Assembly (NCBI RefSeq): GCF_004151105.1
Contig: NZ_PHRF01000162.1
Location: 265,488 to 329,487 of the forward strand
DNA: 64,000 nucleotides
Origin: Streptomyces sp. L-9-10
GTDB lineage: Bacteria > Actinomycetota > Actinomycetes > Streptomycetales > Streptomycetaceae
Reading direction: 5' to 3'
Positions 29,136-36,045 of this stretch are shown in pieces. The notes below the pieces were generated by a model, which saw only the letters and a program-made list of their open reading frames with translations, was not told the origin of the DNA and did not search any database. Position numbers and translations under genes: made by a program. How positions within the stretch are numbered: position 1 is the stretch's first letter; each line of letters begins with the position of its first letter.

Positions 29136-29771
29136 ATGACGCGAGCAGTGGTGGACGACGTCTCCTCCGACCGCGAGGAAGGGACGGCCGCGGGCACCGT
29201 CGGCGGCAGCCGCGCGTTCGCGCTCCTGCTGGTCATCACCGGCGCGGCGGGACTGCTGGCGGCCTGGGTGATCACCCTCGACAAGTTCAAGCTGCTGGAG
29301 GACCCGGGCTTCACGCCCGGATGCAGCCTGAACCCGGTGGTCTCCTGCGGCAACATCATGAAGAGTGACCAGGCGTCGGCCTTCGGCTTCCCGAACCCGA
29401 TGCTCGGACTCGTCACCTACGCCGTCGTGATCTTCATCGGGGTCGGACTGCTCGCCGGGGCGCGCTACCGGAACTGGTTCTGGCTCGGGCTGAACGCGGG
29501 CACCCTCTTCGGCGTCGGATTCTGCACCTGGCTCCAGTACCAGTCGCTATACACCATCAGCTCGCTCTGCCTGTGGTGCTGCCTGGCCTGGGTCGCCACG
29601 ATCCTGATGTTCTGGTACGTCACGTCCCACAACATCCGCGAGGGCGTGCTGCCCGCGCCGTCGTGGCTGCGCGGTTTCCTGGGCGAGTTCACGTGGGTGC
29701 TGCCGGTGCTGCACATCGGGATCATCGGGATGCTCATCCTGACCCGCTGGTGGGACTTCTGGACCGGCTGA
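29136..29771 (+). CDS. Vitamin K epoxide reductase (VKOR) family membrane protein
   Basis: 211 residues with five predicted membrane helices. The redox cysteines are present: Cys63 and Cys71 in the loop (PGCSLNPVVSCG) and the CxxC Cys145/Cys148 (SLCLWCCLAW). Bacterial VKOR takes the place of DsbB and re-oxidises DsbA-like partners using menaquinone, supporting disulfide formation in exported proteins. No DsbA partner is adjacent. ATG 29136 is used. It is a single gene between two units. Confidence 0.93.
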   Translation: MTRAVVDDVSSDREEGTAAGTVGGSRAFALLLVITGAAGLLAAWVITLDKFKLLEDPGFTPGCSLNPVVSCGNIMKSDQASAFGFPNPMLGLVTYAVVIFIGVGLLAGARYRNWFWLGLNAGTLFGVGFCTWLQYQSLYTISSLCLWCCLAWVATILMFWYVTSHNIREGVLPAPSWLRGFLGEFTWVLPVLHIGIIGMLILTRWWDFWTG

Positions 29772-29840
29772 GGGCACCGTCGGCGGGCGGGAGGCCCCGA
29801 GGGCGAGGGCGTTGTCAGTGGTCTGGCATAGGCTTCACGC

Positions 29841-31196
29841 GTGGAGCCCGACCTCTTTACCGCAGCGGCGGAAGACCGCCAGGAGAAGGACCCGTCCAGC
29901 AGCCCCCTGGCCGTCCGGATGCGCCCGCGCGTCCTCGACGAAGTAGTCGGCCAGAGCCATCTGCTGAAGCCCGGATCCCCGCTGCGGAGGCTGGTGGGCG
30001 AGGGGAACGGCGGCCCCGCCGGTCCTTCGTCCGTGATTCTCTGGGGCCCGCCGGGCACGGGCAAGACGACCCTCGCGTACGTCGTCTCCAAGGCGACCAA
30101 CAAACGCTTCGTGGAGCTCTCCGCGATCACCGCGGGCGTCAAGGAGGTCAGGGCCGTCATCGACGGGGCCCGCCGCGCGTCCGGGGGCTTCGGCAAGGAG
30201 ACCGTCCTCTTCCTCGACGAGATCCACCGCTTCAGCAAGGCCCAGCAGGATTCCCTGCTGCCCGCGGTCGAGAACCGCTGGGTCACGCTCATCGCCGCCA
30301 CCACCGAGAATCCGTACTTCTCGGTGATCTCCCCGCTGCTCTCCCGCTCCCTGCTGCTCACGCTGGAGCCGCTCAGCGACGACGATCTGCGTGGTCTGCT
30401 GCGGCGGGCCCTCACCGAGGAGCGCGGTCTCGGCGGCGCGGTCACGCTCCCCGACGACGCCGAGGCGCATCTGCTCCGGATCGCGGGCGGCGACGCACGG
30501 CGCGCGCTGACGGCGCTGGAGGCGGCGGCCGGCGCCGCGATCGACAAGAGCGAGAAGGAGATCAGCCTCCGGACGGTGGAGGAGACCGTCGACCGGGCGG
30601 CGGTGGCCTACGACCGTGACGGCGATCAGCACTACGACGTGGCGAGCGCGCTCATCAAGTCCATCCGCGGCTCCGACGTGGACGCGGCGCTGCACTATCT
30701 GGCCCGGATGATCGAGGCGGGGGAAGACCCCCGGTTCATCGCCAGACGGCTGATGATCTCGGCGAGCGAGGACATCGGTCTCGCCGATCCCACCGCACTG
30801 CCGACAGCGGTCGCCGCTGCCCAGGCCGTGGCCATGATCGGTTTCCCGGAGGCCGCTCTCACCCTGAGCCATGCCACCATCGCGCTGGCGCTGGCCCCCA
30901 AGTCGAACGCGGCCACGACCGCCATCTCCGCCGCCCTGGAGGACGTCAAGAAGGGGCTGGCGGGGCCGGTCCCCACGCATCTGCGCGACGGCCACTACAA
31001 GGGCGCGGCCAAGCTCGGTCACGCCCAGGGCTATATCTATCCGCACGATGTGCCGGGCGGCATCGCCGCGCAGCAGTACGCGCCGGAAGAGGTGCGGGGC
31101 AGGCGGTACTACGAGCCCACGCGGTACGGCGCGGAGGCGCGGTACGCGGACGTGGTCGACAAGGTGCGCGAGCGGCTGCGCGGGGACAGGACCTAG
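29841..31196 (+). CDS. rarA: Replication-associated recombination protein A (RarA/MgsA AAA+ ATPase)
   Basis: 451 residues. Walker A is WGPPGTGKTTLAY, Walker B is VLFLDEIHRFSK, sensor 1 is IAATTENPYFS, and arginine-finger region SPLLSRSLL follows. The C-terminal tetramerisation domain includes GYIYPHDVPGG. Acts at stalled replication forks and is related to clamp-loader and RuvB proteins. GTG start at 29841. The stop codon TAG (31194-31196) lies in the CTAG that borders a MITE-like element, so the last residues may have been altered by insertion. Confidence 0.95.
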   Translation: MEPDLFTAAAEDRQEKDPSSSPLAVRMRPRVLDEVVGQSHLLKPGSPLRRLVGEGNGGPAGPSSVILWGPPGTGKTTLAYVVSKATNKRFVELSAITAGVKEVRAVIDGARRASGGFGKETVLFLDEIHRFSKAQQDSLLPAVENRWVTLIAATTENPYFSVISPLLSRSLLLTLEPLSDDDLRGLLRRALTEERGLGGAVTLPDDAEAHLLRIAGGDARRALTALEAAAGAAIDKSEKEISLRTVEETVDRAAVAYDRDGDQHYDVASALIKSIRGSDVDAALHYLARMIEAGEDPRFIARRLMISASEDIGLADPTALPTAVAAAQAVAMIGFPEAALTLSHATIALALAPKSNAATTAISAALEDVKKGLAGPVPTHLRDGHYKGAAKLGHAQGYIYPHDVPGGIAAQQYAPEEVRGRRYYEPTRYGAEARYADVVDKVRERLRGDRT

Positions 31197-31358
31197 GGCC
31201 TCTCGTTTGGATCATGCCGGGCTCGCGTGCTCTGGCACCGCGCCTCGCCGCGTTGTCGTCGGTCACCAGGGCTCCGCCATGGCTCCCTCCTCCGCCTTGC
31301 GATCCACGGCACCAGCCCCCGCTCCCTGATCCGGCCTGATCCAAACGAAAGACCCTAG
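31193..31358. mobile_element. MITE-like non-autonomous element with CTAG flanks
   Basis: Imperfect terminal inverted repeats of 28 nt (31193-31220 and 31331-31358) differ at 3 positions and share the core TCGTTTGGATCA. Both ends are bordered by CTAG (31193-31196, 31355-31358), which looks like a 4-bp target duplication or a TA-based site. The 110-nt interior has no gene. Size and ends fit a MITE moved by an IS5-like transposase supplied elsewhere; I recall similar repeats from Streptomyces genomes, but cannot search. It sits between the convergent stops of rarA and the DUF2470 gene. Confidence 0.75.
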
Positions 31359-31361
31359 GCG

Positions 31362-32183
31362 TTATCCCGCGGCCGCGTCGAAGAGCGTGTGCATCGCGTA
31401 CCGCAGCTCGTTGACGTTCCGCACCGGCTCGGGGAAGTCGAAGCGGGCGTCGAAGCACCGCACTCCCGTGAAGCGCACCCGCAGCCCGAAACGGTCGAGC
31501 CCGACGGGTACGGCGACGGTCCCGGCGGTCCCGGACTCCGGGGAGCCCGTGGCCCGTTCGCCGAGCAGCCCGCGCAGCGACTGGACCTCCGCGCTGTGGG
31601 CGGAGTGCAGATGCTGGAGCAGTTCCGCCTCGTGTTCCACCAGCGGATCGGCCGCGGCCGTGGCGAAGTCCTCGGGCTCCACCGAGTCCGCGCCCCAGAG
31701 ATCGTCCACGCACGCCTCGCCGACCTCCAGCCGCAGCGTCATACGACCGGGTTCGGCCCCGCCCGGTACGCGGGTGAGCCAGCCGGAGAGCCAGGCCCGG
31801 CCCCGGATACGGTGGGGTACGGACACGGGCGCGACGTCCGTGACCTCCAGCACCGCGTTCAGCTCGTCGTCCTGCGCGTGCGTCGCGGCGCGTACGGCGG
31901 GGGAGTCGGCGGGGAACGCGAGGAACACCTCGCCGTCCGGTCCGACGCTCCGCGCGTCGGGCATCAGCTGGTACGGCTTGGCCCCGTCCAGGCCCGGAAT
32001 GATCAGTACTGCCGAGCATGTACTCTGTACGAGAGTTCGTGTGCGCTCGGCTGCTGACGGCATCCGATCGATTTCAAGCCCGCTGGGACGCGGCTGACCA
32101 TGAGCTGATCGGACCTCCGTCGAATCGTCGCTCTGTGCGCCGAGGCTGTCTGTGATGCGCGTGGTGTTCCCAGGGCGAGACAT
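31362..32183 (-). CDS. DUF2470 domain-containing protein, probable heme/iron-related
   Basis: 273 residues. The C-terminal region (DGLDRFGLRVRF-like stretch, FDARFDFPEPVRNVNELRYA) matches the DUF2470 domain that ends HugZ-type heme oxygenases. The N-terminal part (ERTRTLVQSTCSAVLIIPG, GEVFLAFPADSPAV) resembles the split-barrel half. Some relatives bind heme; activity here is unproven. ATG 32183 is chosen because AAGGAG lies at 32194-32189; an internal ATG at 32063 starts nearer the conserved part and has no good site. An iron box (32198-32216) lies 15 nt upstream of the start. The stop codon is 3 nt from the MITE. Confidence 0.82.
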   Translation of the reverse strand: MSRPGNTTRITDSLGAQSDDSTEVRSAHGQPRPSGLEIDRMPSAAERTRTLVQSTCSAVLIIPGLDGAKPYQLMPDARSVGPDGEVFLAFPADSPAVRAATHAQDDELNAVLEVTDVAPVSVPHRIRGRAWLSGWLTRVPGGAEPGRMTLRLEVGEACVDDLWGADSVEPEDFATAAADPLVEHEAELLQHLHSAHSAEVQSLRGLLGERATGSPESGTAGTVAVPVGLDRFGLRVRFTGVRCFDARFDFPEPVRNVNELRYAMHTLFDAAAG

Positions 32184-32197
32184 GCGATCTCCTTAAG

Positions 32198-32216
32198 TAA
32201 GGTGAGCCTAACCTAA
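32198..32216. promoter_or_regulatory. IdeR/DmdR1-type iron box between DUF2470 gene and rpsD
   Basis: The 19-mer TAAGGTGAGCCTAACCTAA (reverse TTAGGTTAGGCTCACCTTA) matches the actinobacterial iron-box consensus TTAGGTTAGGCTAACCTAA at 17 of 19 positions. On the minus strand it fills the 17-nt spacer between TTGTAG (32223-32218) and TTACTT (32200-32195). It lies 15 nt from the DUF2470 ATG and 24 nt from the rpsD GTG. Iron-loaded DmdR1 would be expected to repress the divergent DUF2470 gene; an effect on rpsD is open. Confidence 0.82.
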
Positions 32217-32239
32217 CCTACAACGGAGGTCTGGAGAAC

Positions 32240-32854
32240 GTGCCTAACCAGTCGCGTCCCAAGGTCAAGAAGTCACGCGCGCTCGGTATCGCGCTGACGC
32301 CGAAGGCTGTCAAGTACTTCGAGGCCCGTCCCTACCCGCCGGGCGAGCACGGCCGTGGACGCAAGCAGAACAGTGACTACAAGGTCCGTCTGCTGGAGAA
32401 GCAGCGCCTGCGCGCCCAGTACGACATCAGCGAGCGCCAGATGGCCCGCGCCTACGACCGCGCCCGCAAGGCCGAGGGCAAGACGGGCGAGGCCCTGGTC
32501 GTCGAGCTGGAGCGCCGCCTCGACGCGCTGGTCCTGCGGTCGGGCATCGCCCGCACCATCTACCAGGCCCGCCAGATGGTCGTCCACGGCCACATCGAGG
32601 TCAACGGTGGCAAGGTCGACAAGCCGTCGTTCCGTGTCCGTCCCGACGACGTCGTGATGGTCCGCGAGCGCAGCCGCGAGAAGGTCCCCTTCCAGGTCGC
32701 GCGCGAGGGTGGCTACGACACCGACGGCGAGACCCCGCGCTACCTGCAGGTCAACCTGAAGGCCCTGGCGTTCCGCCTGGACCGTGACCCGCAGCGCAAG
32801 GAGATCCCGGTCATCTGTGACGAGCAGCTGGTCGTCGAGTACTACGCCCGCTGA
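32240..32854 (+). CDS. rpsD: 30S ribosomal protein S4
   Basis: 204 residues; 16S rRNA-binding primary assembly protein. S4 core RRLDALVLRSGIARTIYQAR and VHGHIEVNGGKVDKPSFRV is clear. The N-terminal region has no cysteines, so this is the zinc-free (C-minus) form. GTG 32240 follows GGAGGTCTGGAGAAC. The gene stands alone, away from the rpsM-rpsK-rpoA cluster, as in other Streptomyces. The leader is short and contains or abuts an iron box. Confidence 0.97.
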   Translation: MPNQSRPKVKKSRALGIALTPKAVKYFEARPYPPGEHGRGRKQNSDYKVRLLEKQRLRAQYDISERQMARAYDRARKAEGKTGEALVVELERRLDALVLRSGIARTIYQARQMVVHGHIEVNGGKVDKPSFRVRPDDVVMVRERSREKVPFQVAREGGYDTDGETPRYLQVNLKALAFRLDRDPQRKEIPVICDEQLVVEYYAR

Positions 32855-32869
32855 CGCGGACACGAAGTC

Positions 32870-35062
32870 TCAGCCCGCCGCTTCCCCGCCCCGCGCGGTG
32901 GGGGAGCCGGCGGGCTTCCGCGTTCTCCGGGCCGGCCGGCGGGCGTTCGACTGCTGGTGCGGCGGCGCGGCGGCCGGCCGGCGGCGCTCGGCGAGTGCCC
33001 GCTCCACGGCCGCGCTCGGCGACAGCCCGAGCCCCTCACCCTCGTACGCCGCGTACCGCTCCGTACCCAGCTCCTCGCTCGCGCGCCGCTCGCACAGCGC
33101 GCGCGGCGCACCGAAGAAGCCGGAGCCGAACAGCTGCGGGCCGACCGACCCCCACAGTCCGTTCGCGGCCCCCTGGAGCACCGCGGCCTCCGCCGGATCG
33201 CCCTCGCTCGCCGTCACCAGCGCCATCAGCTCGACGGCCAGCACCAGCCCCACCAGATCGTTGAATCCATGGTGGATGGCGATCGACTCCGCGATCAGCG
33301 CACGCGCCTCGGTGTGCTCCTCGCGTGTCCAGGCGGAGTAGGCCAGTACGTACAGCGCGTACGCCCTGGTCCAGCGCTCGCCGCTGTCCTCGCAGATCTC
33401 GCGCACCTCCTCGCAGAGCGCGACCGCCGCCTCCAGATCGCCCTGGAACACCAGCGCCATGGCCAGCTCGACCTGGCCCATCAGCACATTGCTGTTCAGC
33501 TCGCCGAGTTCCCGGTACGAAGCGAGCGCCGAGCGCAGCAGCCGCTCGGCGCGCGGCATGTCGTCGGTGAGCAGCGCCTGACAGCCCAGCCGGTGCACGG
33601 CATAGGCGCGCGCCAGCGCGTTGCCGGTGCGCTCCGCCTCCTCCCGGCACTCGTGCAGGGCGCCGGACGCGGCCGTGTTGTCCCCCTGGAGAACCGCGAC
33701 ATAGCCGAGCACCCACAGGGCCTTGAGCCGCGACTCGTCATACGGGCTGTCCAGCGCGAGGGCCCGGCCCAGCCAGTGCCGCCCCTCGGTCAGCCGGCCG
33801 CATCCCGCCCAGTAGAACCAGAGTGTGCCCGCCAGATGCTGGCCCAGATGCGCCTCGTCGGGACTCTCCAGACACAGTTCGAGCGCGGCGCGCAGATTGG
33901 GCAGCGCGCTCTCCGTACCGGCCGCGACCTCCGCCTGGCGCGGGCTGAACCAGTCCAGCTCGTACCAGGTCGCCAGCCCCATGTACCAGTCGCGGTGCCG
34001 GCGGCGCATCCGGTCGGTGTCCTCCAGGGCGTCCAGCCACTCGGCGCCGTACGCCCTGACGGTGTCCAGCATCCGGTAGCGCGTACCCGCTCGGGTCTCC
34101 TCGCGGACGACCAGGGACTGGGAGATCAGCTCGGCGAGGACGTCCAGGACCTCTTCCTCCGGCAGTTCGGGTCCGCCGCACACATACTCGGCGGCCTCCA
34201 GGTCGAACGGTCCGGCGAAGACCGACAGCCGCGCCCACAGCAGCCGTTCGGCCGGAGTGCACAGCTCATGGCTCCAGCCGATCGCGGTCCTGAGCGTCTG
34301 GTGGCGCGGCGGCGCGCCCCGTCTGCCTTCGGTGAGCACCCGGAAACGGTCCCCGACGCGGTCGAGGATCTGCTCGACGGAGAGGACATGGAGCCGCCCG
34401 GCCGCCAGTTCCAGCGCGAGCGGGATCCCGTCGAGGCGCCGGCACAGCTCCTGGACGGCCGCGGACCGGGCGTCGGCCTGCCCCGGACCGGGTGGTACGG
34501 CGGTGGCCCGTTCCGTGAAGAGCCGGACCGCGTCCGTCTCCGTCATCGGGGCGAGCGCGAACGTCAGCTCGCCGTCCACCCTGAGCGGGCGCCTGCCGAC
34601 GGCGAGCACCCGCAACTCCGGTGCCCGGCGCAGAAGTTCCCGTACGAGCGTGGCGCAGGCGTCGACGAGCTGCTCGAACCCGTCGATGACCAGCAGCAGT
34701 TGACGCGTGGCGAGATGGCCGGCGAGCACCCGGCGCGCGGGCCTGCTGCTGTGGTCCGTCAGTCCGAGTGCCTCCACCAACGCGTGTTCGAGCAGTTCGG
34801 GGTCGCGGAGCGCGGAGAGTTCGGCGAGCCAGATGCCATCGCAGTAGCGTTTCTTCATGGCATCCGCGGCTTTCAGGGCCAGCCGGGTCTTGCCGACTCC
34901 GCCCACCCCCACCACCGTGACCAGCCGGGAGTCCCCGAGATGCCGTGCCAGGGTGGCCAACTCGTCGTCGCGCCCCACGAAGCGGTTCAGCTCGGCGGGG
35001 AGATTGCCCGGAGCCGGGGCGGGCACGGCCGACGGAGGGCCGGAGCGAAAGGGGCGTCGCAT
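32870..35062 (-). CDS. STAND-type ATPase (NB-ARC/AfsR-like) without DNA-binding domain
   Basis: 730 residues. Walker A is GVGGVGKT (52-59), Walker B is LVIDGFE (124-130), followed by the PLALELAAGRLHVLS and GWSHELCTPAERLLWARLSVF blocks typical of AfsR/LuxR-family STAND proteins. The second half is a helical TPR-like array (about 400-690), and the last 35 residues are basic and low complexity. No SARP, LuxR or helix-turn-helix domain is present, so it may act through protein partners. ATG 35062 has no Shine-Dalgarno site, but a promoter 10 nt upstream suggests a leaderless mRNA. It converges with rpsD, 15 nt apart. Confidence 0.87.
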   Translation of the reverse strand: MRRPFRSGPPSAVPAPAPGNLPAELNRFVGRDDELATLARHLGDSRLVTVVGVGGVGKTRLALKAADAMKKRYCDGIWLAELSALRDPELLEHALVEALGLTDHSSRPARRVLAGHLATRQLLLVIDGFEQLVDACATLVRELLRRAPELRVLAVGRRPLRVDGELTFALAPMTETDAVRLFTERATAVPPGPGQADARSAAVQELCRRLDGIPLALELAAGRLHVLSVEQILDRVGDRFRVLTEGRRGAPPRHQTLRTAIGWSHELCTPAERLLWARLSVFAGPFDLEAAEYVCGGPELPEEEVLDVLAELISQSLVVREETRAGTRYRMLDTVRAYGAEWLDALEDTDRMRRRHRDWYMGLATWYELDWFSPRQAEVAAGTESALPNLRAALELCLESPDEAHLGQHLAGTLWFYWAGCGRLTEGRHWLGRALALDSPYDESRLKALWVLGYVAVLQGDNTAASGALHECREEAERTGNALARAYAVHRLGCQALLTDDMPRAERLLRSALASYRELGELNSNVLMGQVELAMALVFQGDLEAAVALCEEVREICEDSGERWTRAYALYVLAYSAWTREEHTEARALIAESIAIHHGFNDLVGLVLAVELMALVTASEGDPAEAAVLQGAANGLWGSVGPQLFGSGFFGAPRALCERRASEELGTERYAAYEGEGLGLSPSAAVERALAERRRPAAAPPHQQSNARRPARRTRKPAGSPTARGGEAAG
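32872..32916 (+). terminator. Putative rpsD terminator inside the 3' end of the convergent gene
   Basis: AGCCCGCCG (32872-32880) pairs with CGGCGGGCT (32908-32916), with an inner TCCCC/GGGGA stem. It starts 18 nt past the rpsD stop and overlaps the last codons of the opposite-strand STAND gene, encoding part of its low-complexity tail. Confidence 0.6.
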
Positions 35063-35071
35063 GGGACACGC

Positions 35072-35101
35072 AGAGTACTCAACCCGCCGCACTCCGTACA
35101 A
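35072..35101 (-). promoter_or_regulatory. Putative promoter of the STAND gene, leaderless
   Basis: On the minus strand TTGTAC (35101-35096), an 18-nt spacer and TACTCT (35077-35072) resemble a vegetative promoter. The ATG at 35062 is only 9 nt after the -10 box, so transcription would begin at or within a few bases of the start codon, in line with the lack of a ribosome-binding site. Confidence 0.5.
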
Positions 35102-35231
35102 TCTTTCTCGCTGAACGCCACCCGGGCCCCCGCTAATCCGGTACGGGACGCGACCCCCGGCGCGATAGGGTCGGAGGACGACTTTCCAGTCGCTTTCCAG
35201 ATGACCTTCGACGATCAGGGAGCGGTGCGGC

Positions 35232-35675
35232 GTGACCGGTGGAGAGGTTGCCGGGATCCTGGTGGCCGTGTTCTGGGCCATTCTGGTCTCCTTCCTGGCC
35301 GTGGTGCTGGTGAGGCTGGCGCAGACCCTCAAGGCGACCACCAGACTGGTGGCGGACGTGACCGAACAGGCCGTGCCGCTGCTGGCGGACGCGTCCGCGA
35401 CGGTCCGCTCCGCGCAGACCCAGCTCGACCGGGTCGACGCCATCGCGACGGACGTCCAGGAAGTCACCTCCAACGCCTCGGCACTCTCCACGACGGTCGC
35501 CTCGACCTTCGGCGGCCCGCTGGTCAAGGTCGCCGCGTTCGGCTACGGCGTACGCCAGGCGCTCGGGCGCAGAGGAGCACCGGACGCCGGCACGGCGCCC
35601 GAACCGGCCGTCCGGCGCAGGGTCATCCCCGGGCGTACGCTGCCGTCCGCCCGGCGCAGGAAGAAGAAGGGCTGA
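35232..35675 (+). CDS. DUF948 family membrane protein
   Basis: 147 residues. One N-terminal membrane helix (about 5-28, GILVAVFWAILVSFLAVVLV), then an amphipathic helix with heptad-like spacing (TLKATTRLVADVTEQAVPLL and SATVRSAQTQLDRVDAIATD), and a basic end (RRRKKKG). Function unknown; the family is common in Gram-positive bacteria and often placed beside alaS in actinobacteria. GTG 35232. Seven nt before the next small gene, suggesting co-transcription through alaS-ruvX-mltG. Confidence 0.87.
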   Translation: MTGGEVAGILVAVFWAILVSFLAVVLVRLAQTLKATTRLVADVTEQAVPLLADASATVRSAQTQLDRVDAIATDVQEVTSNASALSTTVASTFGGPLVKVAAFGYGVRQALGRRGAPDAGTAPEPAVRRRVIPGRTLPSARRRKKKG

Positions 35676-35682
35676 CGCAGCG

Positions 35683-36045
35683 ATGTTCCGCCGTACGTTC
35701 TGGTTCACCGCGGGCGCGGCCGCCGGTGTCTGGGCCACCACCAAGGTCCACCGCAAGATCAAGCAGCTGACCCCGGAGAGCCTCGCGGCCCAGGCCGCGA
35801 ACAAGGCGATCGACGCCGGGCACAAAGTCAGGGAATTCGCCGTTGACGTCAGAGCCGGGATGGCGCGGCGCGAGGCGGAGCTCGGCGAGGCGCTCGGTCT
35901 CGACGCGTCCGCCGACCACGCGCTTCCCGCTCCCCGGCACCGCGCCGCCATCGAGTACACAGAACAGCCCCGGACGGTGTACTCCGCCCACCCGCAGGAC
36001 CACCCGCGTCACTACGACCCGCACAACCGGAATGAGGACCACTGA
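35683..36045 (+). CDS. Small conserved actinobacterial envelope protein (DUF6167-like)
   Basis: 120 residues. N-terminal MFRRTFWFTAGAAAGVWATT forms a short hydrophobic segment, followed by a helical charged part (HRKIKQLTPESLAAQAANKA) and a disordered His-rich end (HPQDHPRHYDPHNRNEDH). Function unknown. The stop TGA shares its A with the alaS ATG, so translation is coupled. The His-rich tail could bind metal, but that is a guess. Confidence 0.85.
   Translation: MFRRTFWFTAGAAAGVWATTKVHRKIKQLTPESLAAQAANKAIDAGHKVREFAVDVRAGMARREAELGEALGLDASADHALPAPRHRAAIEYTEQPRTVYSAHPQDHPRHYDPHNRNEDH

Noticed and set aside
31364..31996. A transposase gene belonging to the MITE
   Set aside because: The reading frames over and beside the element belong to the DUF2470 gene or are Arg-rich shadows; none has a DDE motif.
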